Positions 18,272 through 28,112 of a DNA stretch of 64,000 nt are shown in pieces. The DNA comes from an uncultured Erysipelotrichaceae bacterium (GTDB lineage: Bacteria > Bacillota_I > Bacilli_A > Erysipelotrichales > Erysipelotrichaceae). The stretch is taken from positions 62,001-126,000 of the forward strand of contig CALVGN010000030.1 in assembly GCA_944327105.1 (NCBI GenBank), in the 5' to 3' direction. The notes under the pieces were generated by a model that saw nothing but the letters and a program-made list of their open reading frames with translations, was not told the origin of the DNA and ran no database searches. The first letter of the stretch is position 1; each line of letters starts with the position of its first letter. Both the position numbers and the translations under genes were made by a program.

Positions 18272-19554
18272 TATTTCTTACCTCTCAACATCACGATCCG
18301 TTTGGCAGCACGGATCCCTTCGGTCACCGCGATCTTGCTGGGGCAAACGTACGTGCACAAGCCGCACTCGATGCAACGCATCGGTTCCAGCTTCATCAAT
18401 GTATCGATATCATTGGCTTTACGGGCGGTATTGATCCGTACCGGCTGTAAACCGCTTGGACAATGGTCGGAGCAGCGTCCGCAACGCAGACAAGCCACTT
18501 CCACATCATGACGTGGTTTCAACAATGTTATGCCGTTGGTTTCCGGAACCACACAAACTTGGTCGGATACCTGGGTACGACCCATCATCGGACCACCAGC
18601 ACACATCATCACTTCATCGCCGATGATATGACCCGCCGTATCGATGACATCTTTGAATGGTGTTCCCACACGGGCGATCACATTGCATGGGGTGTCGATG
18701 GCATCACCACTGACGGTGATCATTTTCTGGGTGATCGGCATGCCACGCAATACAGCATTGGCAAATGCAATGGCCGTGGTGGCATTGGAGACGATGCAGC
18801 CGACTTCCGCCGGTAGTTTGTTGTATTCGACATGTTTGACCTCACGGATCAACACACGTTCCCAACCCATCGGATAAACATCCGGTACCGGATGGACTTC
18901 CACACCGTTGACATTGGCAAATGCCTTGGTGAGTTTTTCGATCATTTCCGGATGGCTTTCCTTGATGCAAACATGAGCCACTTGCGCATGACTGAGTCGA
19001 TACATCAGGGAAACACCGGCAACAAAATCATCCATGGTGGTTTCTAACATGTTGTAATCGGCAGTCAAATAGGGTTCGCACTCCACGGCGTTGATGATCA
19101 GATCAGTGATCCCCTTGGCCGAATATTTGACATAGGCTGGGAATCCAGCGCCGCCGCAGCCGATGATCCCGGCTTCCTTCATGCGTTCCAGCAATGCCTC
19201 ATCGCTAGCATCCATGCTTAATGGTGCCAATGGGGCTTTCTCTTCGTATTTACCATCGTTTTCGATCACGACATGGTCGACGGGTTTCAAGCCGACATGG
19301 GGATGTTTTTCAATGGCTTTGACTGTTCCTGATACACTGGAGAATACCGGAACAATAAACGGAACTTCCTTCTGTCCAAGTTTGGTGCCCACATAGACGT
19401 GATCCCCGACATTGACGCAAGGGATGGCATCTTTGCCACCGGTGAACAGAGGAATATACACCGTGGATGGTGTATCGACCGTTTTTACTTGAACGTGCTC
19501 GCTCAGCGATTTATGTCCGTCTAAATGCTGACGCATCGGTCCAACAAAAAACAT
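18271..19554 (-). CDS. rnfC: Rnf complex subunit RnfC
   Basis: A 427-residue peripheral subunit on the cytoplasmic face that binds FMN and NADH. Seen are the biotinyl-lipoyl-like N-terminal part, the NADH/FMN site with GIIGCGGAGFPAYVK (near residue 136) and two ferredoxin-type [4Fe-4S] motifs, CLRCGRCSDHCP and CIECGLCTYVCP, near the end. The start is the ATG with GGAGGAAACGT before it; a longer frame lacks a site. First gene of the operon. A 12-bp palindrome CGTGAATTCACG at 19639-19650 lies about 85 bp upstream and may be an operator. Confidence 0.95.
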   Translation of the reverse strand: MFFVGPMRQHLDGHKSLSEHVQVKTVDTPSTVYIPLFTGGKDAIPCVNVGDHVYVGTKLGQKEVPFIVPVFSSVSGTVKAIEKHPHVGLKPVDHVVIENDGKYEEKAPLAPLSMDASDEALLERMKEAGIIGCGGAGFPAYVKYSAKGITDLIINAVECEPYLTADYNMLETTMDDFVAGVSLMYRLSHAQVAHVCIKESHPEMIEKLTKAFANVNGVEVHPVPDVYPMGWERVLIREVKHVEYNKLPAEVGCIVSNATTAIAFANAVLRGMPITQKMITVSGDAIDTPCNVIARVGTPFKDVIDTAGHIIGDEVMMCAGGPMMGRTQVSDQVCVVPETNGITLLKPRHDVEVACLRCGRCSDHCPSGLQPVRINTARKANDIDTLMKLEPMRCIECGLCTYVCPSKIAVTEGIRAAKRIVMLRGKK

Positions 19555-19638
19555 ACGTTTCCTCCTCGCTTTTTGATTTATCCCTTTCATATAAACGAAA
19601 GTCGGTACTATCTTAGCACAAAGTGTTCGATGGTTTTC

Positions 19639-19650
19639 CGTGAATTCACG
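19639..19650. promoter_or_regulatory. Perfect 12-bp palindrome between rnfC and the ApbE-like gene
   Basis: CGTGAATTCACG in the divergent gap, about 85 bp before rnfC and 99 bp before the lipoprotein gene. Possible regulator site for both. It is not a match to the Rex consensus (no 4-nt centre). Confidence 0.4.
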
Positions 19651-19748
19651 TGAACATTCCCATATTTTGACAAATCTTGGGTAGCGATGGTCGAACCATG
19701 ATATGCCTTGATGAAATTGAACGAGAAGATGGATGATACAATGGAGTT

Positions 19749-20696
19749 ATGAAAATGAAATCTGGATTGATCGTGTTGCTGTTATTAGCAACAGGATGTC
19801 GCAACAGCATGGATGAAACGTTAACGGAGGATGGGGTTACGACCATGATGCCCACCGTTGAAGTGGTTGAACCTTATCGTGTCGAATATACGATGGATGA
19901 TGTGGTGTTTACCATCACCGCTTCCACTCCCTTTGAACAAATCGATCTGTTGAAGCAATGGTATGGGGATCAGAAAATACTCACTACGTTGTACACTGAT
20001 ACCGATCAGGGATGGGCTTCTACGTTAAATGGTTTGACCACCGATACCCCAACGGGTATCGATGAGCGCATGATGACGACACTTTTGATGGGTCAATTGC
20101 TCAATCGTACCAATGATACCTTTTCCCCTTTGGTTTTATCCAATACCTATTTCAATGCTTATGATTACATCCATCTGGATGCGGATGGTTCGACCATCAC
20201 CATCGATACACCGCTTGAATTTATCGATATCGACGCATTGCAGCCCTATGTACTGGCAGATCAATTGATCCATATGGCCCCGCCATTCAATATGGATTAT
20301 ATGGTTTTGACCATGGACGAGCGAACCATCGTACTCAACAGTGGAACGACTTATGCCCCATTGGACATCCACGATCCAAACGGTAAGGCCATTATTACGG
20401 TCAATTTGATCCATAATCATTGCATCGAATCCATTGGTTTGACCAATGATGATCTGGATCAGATCACCTTCATTTCATCGAATCCAACCGTTATTGCATT
20501 ATTGAAACCTTATCTTGATGATTTGACTTATGATCAAATCGATCAATTGATAAATGCCTTGCAAAAAAATGGTTATTCCATCCATGCCATTTATTTCAAA
20601 GATGGATCGAGCGTCTTTGATCCCAAATACAGTTATGGTTCAACCAACGTCACCTGGACCACTTCCCTAGATGCCCAATTAATGCCAAAACTATAA
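19749..20696 (+). CDS. Lipoprotein resembling a degenerate ApbE (FAD:protein FMN transferase)
   Basis: A 315-residue lipoprotein (lipobox LLATGC, Cys17) divergent from rnfC. The order of segments recalls ApbE: an early WASTLNGL stretch, a TNDTFSPLV segment like the family FDPTVGPL, then YDYIHLDADGSTITID, a DIDALQPYVLADQL segment aligning with the family DLGxIAKGYAxD, an NSGTTYAPLD segment where ApbE has a GGN motif, and a C-terminal IHAIYFKDGSS. Key catalytic glycines and the KGY triplet appear lost, so it may bind but not transfer FMN. The context beside four FMN domains fits. TACAAT lies 6 nt before the ATG with an overlapping GGAG. Confidence 0.5.
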   Translation: MKMKSGLIVLLLLATGCRNSMDETLTEDGVTTMMPTVEVVEPYRVEYTMDDVVFTITASTPFEQIDLLKQWYGDQKILTTLYTDTDQGWASTLNGLTTDTPTGIDERMMTTLLMGQLLNRTNDTFSPLVLSNTYFNAYDYIHLDADGSTITIDTPLEFIDIDALQPYVLADQLIHMAPPFNMDYMVLTMDERTIVLNSGTTYAPLDIHDPNGKAIITVNLIHNHCIESIGLTNDDLDQITFISSNPTVIALLKPYLDDLTYDQIDQLINALQKNGYSIHAIYFKDGSSVFDPKYSYGSTNVTWTTSLDAQLMPKL

Positions 20697-20736
20697 AAAA
20701 AACGTGTGCGTGAAAAAATCACCACACGTTTTTTCT
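20695..20736. terminator. Bidirectional terminator
   Basis: AACGTGTG / CACACGTT stem extended by A and T runs on each side. It separates the lipoprotein gene from cutC, which is transcribed toward it. Confidence 0.85.
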
Positions 20737-20755
20737 AAGCGCAAACCACAACTTC

Positions 20756-21469
20756 TTATCGATGGACTTTCGCCGCGATACGTTTGACGATGGTCCCGTC
20801 CACAACCGGATAACCGGAAGTATGGGGTGAACTTGGATCATGGAAGATCGTTTTGCAGGTGCCATGCACCTGCACGATCCCACCATCAAGCAATGCATCC
20901 ACATTATCGATGGTCAAACCACATCCAGCCAGTATTTCAATGGATGCACCATAGTTTTTTTGCATCTGGATCAATTTGGTACACCCACTACCAACATCCG
21001 CATATCCACCACTGGTCAATACCCGATCCACCTTCAATTGGATCAACGTTTCCATGGCTTGATCAATATCCGGTGTATCTTCGATCGCACGATGGAACAC
21101 AAATTGTTTGCCCATGGCATGACATAATTCGACCATAAACCGGGTATGCGGTTGATCCACTGTTCCATCTTCATTGAGCATCCCAAATGCAATGCCGGCT
21201 ACTGGCAGATCCAAGATCCATTTCGCACTGCTCACCATTTCTTCAAATTCACGCGCACTGTAGCAAAAACCATCGGGTCGACTCCGCACCATGGCGATCA
21301 GCGGGATATCGACCAATGATAATACAGTCTTCAATCCACCGTATTCCGGGGTGAGACCACCCAAGGGCAATGCACTGTTGTATTCAATGCGATCCGCACC
21401 ATTTTGCCATGCCGTTAATGCATCATCCACACTGCCGCAGCACACTTCAAATAAACGTTTTTGATTCAT
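20756..21469 (-). CDS. cutC: CutC family protein
   Basis: A 237-residue TIM-barrel protein of the CutC family, named for copper homeostasis although direct copper handling is doubtful in many members. Family landmarks: FEVCCGSVDDA at the start, ADRIEYNSALPLGGLTPEYG (about residues 24-43), MVRSRPDGFCYS, FHRAIEDTPD and LTSGGY. The start is the ATG with GGAGAAGAT before it, 22 nt after the end of the M16 peptidase gene. Probably cotranscribed with it. Confidence 0.92.
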   Translation of the reverse strand: MNQKRLFEVCCGSVDDALTAWQNGADRIEYNSALPLGGLTPEYGGLKTVLSLVDIPLIAMVRSRPDGFCYSAREFEEMVSSAKWILDLPVAGIAFGMLNEDGTVDQPHTRFMVELCHAMGKQFVFHRAIEDTPDIDQAMETLIQLKVDRVLTSGGYADVGSGCTKLIQMQKNYGASIEILAGCGLTIDNVDALLDGGIVQVHGTCKTIFHDPSSPHTSGYPVVDGTIVKRIAAKVHR

Positions 21470-21490
21470 ATCTTCTCCAATCTGATCCAT

Positions 21491-24403
21491 TTATAATAAT
21501 GGTTCGATCACATCAAACAGGTCTTTCGCTTTTTCAATACTGATCGGATTGCCGATCACGCAGCGATAGCGTGGTTTCCCACTTCGGATGATGCTTCCCA
21601 ACGCTTTCAATTGATCGAGTGTACAGGAAAGTATCTGTCGTTTTTCAGCTTGTCGTTGTTCATCCGTGATGCCATTGAGATCATTCAGATAACAGGCTGC
21701 GCCAAATCGTGCTGGTGGTAAAGGCGCATCGATGGTGCCGATGGTACCAATGATGAATTTCAACATGGTCGGATCATCATAATCCAGTTGGTCCAGATAA
21801 TCCGCAACCTGGTCATAGATATGATAAGTCGAAGCGCAATGGGGATCCCGATAGCTGACAAAGCCAAGCAACCCGCTACGGGTCGTCAAGGCAAATTGTC
21901 CATAAGCACCACCCAATACGCGAAGTTGAGTCCACAGGTAATCATAATTCATCACATTGACGAATACTTGCCATGTGCCGATTCGATCATTGATTTCAAC
22001 GGGTAAGGCCAGCGCCGCATAATTGACATTACCTGCCGTGGTATACGCTTCATTGCTTCCTTGAGCGAAAGTATAGCTGACAAACGGATGATCCTGTGGT
22101 TCAAACCATTGCAGTGGTTTGAGTGAGCGTTCAAATATGGATTTGAATTGATCCACATGGATGGGATTGAGTGTGACATGGAAATGGATCCGACTTTGAT
22201 CCATCCATGATCGAACCATCTGTTGTGCTTGGTTCAACCAGGATTGTGCTGCACACGGATCATCATGGAGCATGGTCTGGATCATTTTCAGATCATGATA
22301 GAAATCCAATCCATTGATCTTTTCTTTGATACTGTAAACTAACCGTAATTTTGAAAATGCGCGATTGATGGCATAACCATGGGCACCCCCTTGAAGTGCT
22401 GCTGCCATATCTGAAACGATTTCATCCACGACCGTGCTGACGCGTTTGCAATCAAACCAAGATGTGGTCAGGATCTCATGGATCAATGGCATGTAATCAT
22501 CGATTTGATCCATGAAACACTTGGCATTGACAAACCATGCCAGTTTGAAATCCGTATTGTGATTGGTGGCGACTAGATCCATCGCAGCATTGATCCCACC
22601 ACCTTCAAGCATGATGCAATTTTCCAATTGGTCATAATCATGCGACGTTGTGGAAATACGTGTCCATAATCGTCCGATTATGGCAGCCATGGCAATATCT
22701 TTTTCCATCATGCCATCCAGATCGATCATCATGTTGATATATACGATATCCCCACACTGGCTGGATACGGTATAGGCCAGCGGATAATCAGCGATCGTGG
22801 TTTTGACCAAATTCGATGGACGGATATGATCATCCAGATCCGCTTTGGTCAACATCGGTAATTTAGCCAGATCATCCGGATCATTTTCACATTGCTGGAA
22901 GGCTTTCAATGCGCTCGTCTGTGCTTTCAATGCTTCTTTTTGTGATTTAGAAAGTGATGCAGCATAGTTTTGCAGCCGTTGGTTTAATTCATTTTCTTTC
23001 TGTTTGGCCAAACCATTGACTGGTTCCATCACGACAAGTGAAGTGTAATCGAGTTTTTCAAATACCTTGGTTGCGTATGCTTTCAAACCATCGACTTCGA
23101 TTTCATGTTTCAAATCATCAAAGGTTTCATCCAGCATTATTGGTTCATACGGATCTTTTTCATACAACCAGTTATCCAATATCGATAGATTCATGGTCAA
23201 ACCATAGGGCAATCCGCTGGTTCCTTCAATATAGGAAAAATGGATGGTATTGAGTGCACCCAACAGTTTTTCATGGTCACAACCATGATCAATGGCTTGA
23301 TCAATGACACACTGGATCGTATCCAACAATAGCTGTTGATCATTTTTGGATGCATGTTTGACGATGATGGAAATATACGGTTGCGCGATGCCATCCATCA
23401 AGGCAGCCATCATATCGCTGCCGATACCTTTTTCATTCAATGCATCGCGAAGTGGGGCACCATTACCATTGAACAATGCATGAACCAAAATTCGATATGC
23501 CAGTACCTCTTTTGGGGTAAGACTATGGTCAAAACCAATATTATACGCATAGTAATATTCATGAGTGATATCACCATCGACACTGTATGGCACCACCATG
23601 GTATGCATATGATCAAAACCAGACTGCATTTTAATGGTGGTATCCACAGATTGTGTGGTATAACCACTCAATACCGTTTCATCCAGCCATTGCAATCGCT
23701 CATTCATCTCACAATCCCCATATAAAAAGAATCGGGCATTGCTTGGATGATAATACTTTCCATGGAATGCTTTGAAATCATCATACGTCAAGGATGGGAT
23801 GATATCCGGATCACCACCGGAACAGACACCATAGCACGTATTGGGGAACATGGATTGCATGATGTATTCATTGATACAGTCTTCCACGGATGAAAACACA
23901 CCTTTCATCTCGTTATACACCACCCCATTGATGGTCAAATGGTCGTGATCATCAAATTCATAATGCCAGCCTTCTTGTTGGAATATCTTTTCATTGGTCA
24001 ACATCAACGGATGAAAGACTGCATCACAATAAATCGCCATCGCATTTTTGAAATCCTGCAAATTACAGCTGGCAATGGGATATATGGTTTTATCCGGAAA
24101 TGTCATGGCATTGGTAAAGGTATTCAAAGACCCTTTGGCCAGTTCAATGAATGGATCTTTCACGGGATATTGGTCTGAACCACATAAGACACTGTGTTCG
24201 ATGATATGCGCCACACCCGTTCCATCACCCGGTAACGTTCTAAACGTGACCGAAAAGACTTTGTTATCATCATTGGTTTCCACCACGATCAATTTGGCTT
24301 GGGTGTGATTATGGGTCAATACACTCATCGTGGCATCCAGACGCGGGATATATCTGGATTGATTGAGTGTATAGCGTTGTTGATTGTATTCACTTAACTG
24401 CAT
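21491..24403 (-). CDS. M16C family zinc peptidase (presequence-protease type)
   Basis: A 970-residue inverted-zinc-motif peptidase of the M16C (PreP/Cym1) subfamily. HIIEH at residues 66-70 is the HxxEH site, followed by SVLCGSDQYPVKDPF and the diagnostic SLNTFTNAMTFPDKTIYP. The full four-domain length is present. Bacterial members degrade peptides in the cytosol. No signal peptide. The start is the ATG with AAGGAG 8 nt upstream. It contains an ATGGTNNNACCAT copy at 23193-23205. Upstream of cutC in the same transcript. Confidence 0.93.
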   Translation of the reverse strand: MQLSEYNQQRYTLNQSRYIPRLDATMSVLTHNHTQAKLIVVETNDDNKVFSVTFRTLPGDGTGVAHIIEHSVLCGSDQYPVKDPFIELAKGSLNTFTNAMTFPDKTIYPIASCNLQDFKNAMAIYCDAVFHPLMLTNEKIFQQEGWHYEFDDHDHLTINGVVYNEMKGVFSSVEDCINEYIMQSMFPNTCYGVCSGGDPDIIPSLTYDDFKAFHGKYYHPSNARFFLYGDCEMNERLQWLDETVLSGYTTQSVDTTIKMQSGFDHMHTMVVPYSVDGDITHEYYYAYNIGFDHSLTPKEVLAYRILVHALFNGNGAPLRDALNEKGIGSDMMAALMDGIAQPYISIIVKHASKNDQQLLLDTIQCVIDQAIDHGCDHEKLLGALNTIHFSYIEGTSGLPYGLTMNLSILDNWLYEKDPYEPIMLDETFDDLKHEIEVDGLKAYATKVFEKLDYTSLVVMEPVNGLAKQKENELNQRLQNYAASLSKSQKEALKAQTSALKAFQQCENDPDDLAKLPMLTKADLDDHIRPSNLVKTTIADYPLAYTVSSQCGDIVYINMMIDLDGMMEKDIAMAAIIGRLWTRISTTSHDYDQLENCIMLEGGGINAAMDLVATNHNTDFKLAWFVNAKCFMDQIDDYMPLIHEILTTSWFDCKRVSTVVDEIVSDMAAALQGGAHGYAINRAFSKLRLVYSIKEKINGLDFYHDLKMIQTMLHDDPCAAQSWLNQAQQMVRSWMDQSRIHFHVTLNPIHVDQFKSIFERSLKPLQWFEPQDHPFVSYTFAQGSNEAYTTAGNVNYAALALPVEINDRIGTWQVFVNVMNYDYLWTQLRVLGGAYGQFALTTRSGLLGFVSYRDPHCASTYHIYDQVADYLDQLDYDDPTMLKFIIGTIGTIDAPLPPARFGAACYLNDLNGITDEQRQAEKRQILSCTLDQLKALGSIIRSGKPRYRCVIGNPISIEKAKDLFDVIEPLL

Positions 24404-24450
24404 AGTAAAGCTCCTTGGTCTAACCACTATTCTACATGGTTTGAACCATA

Positions 24451-24479
24451 TTGCATTTCATTTTGGAATTTGCTATTCT
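24451..24479 (+). promoter_or_regulatory. Promoter for tRNA-Thr
   Basis: TTGCAT at 24451-24456, 17-nt spacer, TATTCT at 24474-24479, 8 nt before the tRNA. Confidence 0.75.
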
Positions 24480-24487
24480 ATGTTCAC

Positions 24488-24563
24488 GCCGACTTAGCAC
24501 AGCTGGTAGTGCAACGCACTCGTAACGCGTAGGTCGTAGGTTCAAGTCCTATAGTCGGCACCA
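24488..24563 (+). tRNA. tRNA-Thr (CGT)
   Basis: Acceptor GCCGACT/AGTCGGC, anticodon CGT in loop CTCGTAA, T-loop GGTTCAAGTCC, encoded CCA. Confidence 0.95.
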
Positions 24564-25014
24564 TTTCTTGATCAAAACACTTGTATTGATTCAACAATTT
24601 GAAGTTTTACCCAAATTAAGTAAACAGTACTGGTGAAAAGTGCCAAGGAGAAATCCTTGGCTTTATTATAAGTAAAAGATATAGCATCTTCCCAACAATC
24701 AAAAAATCAAAAAAACAAGAGCACCACGTGAAGTAAATCCATTAACTTTGAGTCGAAAAACGATAAGATAATTGTGCGAAAAGAAGAAGGCCAATCTGCG
24801 GACCCTTATTTGGAAAGGGCCACTCGTATGTAGTCTCTTCTTTTAGGTGATTACGTATGCACAAACCTTTTAAGACTTTTTCATAACCATAATCAAATCT
24901 ATAATTTCATTTTCTTCTGCTTTACCCACATCTTTGAATTCTTCTTCGTACTTTTACAGGTAAAGATCTATTCGTAACCATAAACGCCATGAAGCTAGCT
25001 TCATGGCGTTTATG
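24564..25014. other. Gene-free A+T-rich gap; one terminator, one possible structured RNA
   Basis: No coding gene is supported. A weak terminator for tRNA-Thr is seen at 24642-24661 (GCCAAGG/CCTTGGC). At 24779-24844 nested arms AAAAGAAGA / TCTTCTTTT enclose a smaller CCCTT/AAGGG stem, which could fold as a small RNA. No promoter is clear. From 24982 a perfect inverted repeat reading CATAAACGCCATGAAG then its complement forms the end of the NUDIX transcript. I recognise no tmRNA, SRP or 6S signature. Confidence 0.5.
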
Positions 25015-25527
25015 TTATTGGTTCAACCATTGATGAATCTGATCCCGATAATAAATCAGACAATCTACGGCTTTTTTATCTTTGATGATCTGATCCAGTT
25101 GATGATCATCCATCAAGATCAATTGATCCACTTCTTCTTTCTGCAAGATCGGATTGGTAAAATCCGTATCATCATCAAAAACCACGAAGGGATCATAAAT
25201 ATCCACATGATGGACAAAGGATGGCAATGGTAAAACCATATGATCCGTTGGATCATAGCCGATTTCTTCTTTCCATTCCCGTTTGATGGCATCCATGCTG
25301 TTTTCACCAGCCAACACACTGCCACCGGTCACTTCATAATAACCACCAGCTGATTTACCGGCTGCACGTCGTGTGACGATCAATTTACGATGGGAAATGA
25401 TAAAACCCAAAACGACCACATGGTAATATCCCTGATCCTTGAGCCATTGCATGGCTTCATGACCCCGTTGTATCGTCATGCCCACAGGCGTATGGTTCAA
25501 ATCCACGACATCCCAGATCTCACTCAT
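25015..25527 (-). CDS. NUDIX hydrolase
   Basis: A 170-residue NUDIX protein. The Nudix box reads GSVLAGENSMDAIKREWKEE then IG (about residues 68-90), with Glu residues in the REWKEE core as metal ligands. The N-terminal part WDVVDLNHTPVGMTIQRG is shared with the isopentenyl-diphosphate-isomerase-like branch of NUDIX enzymes, but the substrate is unknown. No Shine-Dalgarno precedes the chosen ATG. TATCAT (25535-25540) lies 7 nt upstream, consistent with a leaderless mRNA. ATGGTNNNACCAT at 25227-25239. Confidence 0.88.
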   Translation of the reverse strand: MSEIWDVVDLNHTPVGMTIQRGHEAMQWLKDQGYYHVVVLGFIISHRKLIVTRRAAGKSAGGYYEVTGGSVLAGENSMDAIKREWKEEIGYDPTDHMVLPLPSFVHHVDIYDPFVVFDDDTDFTNPILQKEEVDQLILMDDHQLDQIIKDKKAVDCLIYYRDQIHQWLNQ

Positions 25528-25616
25528 ACTGCGTATGATAGCACAATCCGATGACATTTTAGTCTTTGACTTTTCACGAGTATCGCGTGTTCAACGTACA
25601 CGTGGTTCAACCATTC

Positions 25617-25641
25617 AAAAAGGAAGCTACGCTTCCTTTTT
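25617..25641. terminator. Terminator of pheST
   Basis: AAAAAGGAAGC / GCTTCCTTTTT stem with a 3-nt loop, 9 nt beyond the pheT stop on the minus strand. It can act both ways. Confidence 0.85.
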
Positions 25642-25649
25642 GAGTGATT

Positions 25650-28100
25650 TTACCGTTGCACGGCGTGATATACACAAACCAATGTATCCACGATCTTATC
25701 TTGGATCGGATTGATTTCATCATCTTTCAATGTATGGTCAAACGATTCATACACGATGGATAAGGATACGCTTTTGTATCCCTTTTCCACGTGTTGACCG
25801 GTATAGACGTCGAATACATTGACACTGGAGACCAATTTGCCGCCAGCACTTTTGGCACTGGCACACAAATCCGCTGCTTTGACGTCTTCCTTGACCACAA
25901 TGGAAAGATCTCGGCTGGTGGATGGATATTTATTGATGGTTTTGACCTTGATCCCGTTGGGATGACCATTGACCAATGCATCCAGATCGATTTCACCATA
26001 ATAGATATCCTGGATATCATAATGCGCTTCCATGGCAGGATGGACGCGACCAAAGATACCGATGGTTTGACCATTGAGTTGGATCGTTACGCTTTGATAG
26101 GGATGGAAATGATCGGTATCGATCGTATTTTCAACCAATTTGATTCGTTTGCCATCATAGCCTAACTGTTCCAACAATCCTTCGATCAACCCTTTCATTA
26201 CATAATAATCCGTTTTTAAGGAATGATGGACCAACGGATTGGTTTCCAACAAACCACTCAATACGATCCCCAAGCGCTCCTGTTGATCCCACGGATTGGG
26301 ATCGGTGTAATGCATCGGATAAACCAATGGTTGATCCAATGGATGATCGCCATAGACACTGGATACTTCATATAAATTGACATCCTTGATGAAGTGAGCG
26401 TGATTGTACGCGACTGTGGAAAGCAATGAACTCATCAGGGAATTACGAACGTATTTATGTTCTTCACTTAATGGTGAGGCCACAGCAATGCGTGGTCCTA
26501 ATGGCAATGCTCCATGGGTCGAACCATAGTCATCCACCAATGTGAAACTGATGATTTCATTCAATCCATGATTGGTCATATATGAACGGATCATGCGCCG
26601 TTGTTTTTGACTGGCGTTGAGTGAACCAAAGGAGTTTTCACATAAAGGTAATGTATTGGTTAAATCATCATATCCAATCATTCGAATCACTTCTTCATCG
26701 ATATCCGCCGCCAGTTTGACATCATCACTTCTGTAGCTGGGAATCGTACACGTAATGGTCGTACCATCGACTTTTGGATCAAAATCCAATCGTTTCAACA
26801 CATCCACGGCACTTTCCAAAGCAATATGCGTACCCAATAACCCATTGAGATGTTCCATGGTTTCCACCACCACATTGGGTGTGTATTGGTCATTTCCATA
26901 TTCGACCGTTGCTTCCATATCTGAACCATTCGCATATTTGACCAATAACTCCACCGCACGGTCCATTGCCTTACGTTGCGCCAAAGGATCCAATCCTTTG
27001 GCAAACCGTGAGGCCGCTTCAGTCTGTAAGCCCAACCGATTGCTGGTATGACGGATCGCCGCATGGTCAAACAATGCCGCTTCGATCAAAATCGATGTCG
27101 TATCATTTTCGATCTTGGTATTATCACCACCCATAACACCGGCAATACCGGCGGCTTTGCCGCCACTGGTGATCACCAGATCCCCTTTGACAAGATCATA
27201 GGTGATCCCATCCAACGCCGTATAGGGGCCTTGATAATCATCCACCACCGTGATTTCTTGATCCGGGTTGGTCCGTAAATCATAAAAATGCAATGGTTGT
27301 CCGGTTTCCAGCATGACGTAATTACTGATATCCACCACATTATTGATGGATTTGACCCCGGCTGCATGCAATTGTTCACTCATCCATTTCGGAGACGGAC
27401 CCAACTGGACATGATTGACGATCTTTCCTAAAAAATGTGGACAGTTGGCAGTGGTCGAATAAATGCGTAATTTGGTGGGACCACCTTGATTGGCATACCC
27501 ATCGATCCATGGAATCGTGACATCTCGGTTCAAGATCGCTCCCACTTCCTTGGCAAAATTCCACATGGCATTGCAATCCGCACGATTGGGTGTCGGTGAA
27601 ACATCCAATATCCAATCCACTAGTCCCAAATCATCCAGGATATGCGCATTGCCATTGACCGTATCCAACGGCAATTCTTCGATTCCCGTATCACTTTTAC
27701 TGCCAAGTGGCAGCATGTTTTTTTCGATCCCCAATTCCAATAAAGAACATAACATCCCATTGGATGCACATCCGCGGATCGTGGATGCCTTGATGGTACC
27801 ATCCTTCAATTGGGCTCCGACCAATGCCACCAAAACTTTGATACCCTTACGGCAATTGGGTGCACCGCAGACAATATCCAATACTTCACTGCCCACATCG
27901 ACTTTGCAGACATGCAGATGATCACTATCTGGATGCGGCGCACATTCGATCACTTCACCGGATACTACGGAAGTGGCCACGGTCAATGGTTCGATCCCTT
28001 CGACTTCGATTCCCGCGTTGGTGATCCGATCAGCCAATTCATGGACATCGATATCATCCACCTTGACATAGCTATTGAGCCATTTCACACTGACTTTCAT
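25650..28100 (-). CDS. pheT: Phenylalanyl-tRNA synthetase beta chain
   Basis: An 816-residue beta subunit of the (alpha-beta)2 PheRS. The N-terminal tRNA-binding (EMAP-like) domain includes HPDSDHLHVCKVDVG (about residues 57-71). B3/4 and B5 domains follow with GGKAAGIAGVMGG, and the C-terminal anticodon-binding FDX-ACB domain includes YPSTSRDLSIVV. Full length. It starts 12 nt after pheS and shares its T-box-controlled transcript. Confidence 0.96.
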   Translation of the reverse strand: MKVSVKWLNSYVKVDDIDVHELADRITNAGIEVEGIEPLTVATSVVSGEVIECAPHPDSDHLHVCKVDVGSEVLDIVCGAPNCRKGIKVLVALVGAQLKDGTIKASTIRGCASNGMLCSLLELGIEKNMLPLGSKSDTGIEELPLDTVNGNAHILDDLGLVDWILDVSPTPNRADCNAMWNFAKEVGAILNRDVTIPWIDGYANQGGPTKLRIYSTTANCPHFLGKIVNHVQLGPSPKWMSEQLHAAGVKSINNVVDISNYVMLETGQPLHFYDLRTNPDQEITVVDDYQGPYTALDGITYDLVKGDLVITSGGKAAGIAGVMGGDNTKIENDTTSILIEAALFDHAAIRHTSNRLGLQTEAASRFAKGLDPLAQRKAMDRAVELLVKYANGSDMEATVEYGNDQYTPNVVVETMEHLNGLLGTHIALESAVDVLKRLDFDPKVDGTTITCTIPSYRSDDVKLAADIDEEVIRMIGYDDLTNTLPLCENSFGSLNASQKQRRMIRSYMTNHGLNEIISFTLVDDYGSTHGALPLGPRIAVASPLSEEHKYVRNSLMSSLLSTVAYNHAHFIKDVNLYEVSSVYGDHPLDQPLVYPMHYTDPNPWDQQERLGIVLSGLLETNPLVHHSLKTDYYVMKGLIEGLLEQLGYDGKRIKLVENTIDTDHFHPYQSVTIQLNGQTIGIFGRVHPAMEAHYDIQDIYYGEIDLDALVNGHPNGIKVKTINKYPSTSRDLSIVVKEDVKAADLCASAKSAGGKLVSSVNVFDVYTGQHVEKGYKSVSLSIVYESFDHTLKDDEINPIQDKIVDTLVCVYHAVQR

Positions 28101-28112
28101 TGCATCATCCTC

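Noticed and set aside
19639-19650. Rex operator before rnfC
   Set aside because: The palindrome has no 4-nt centre and lacks the TTG ends of known Rex sites.
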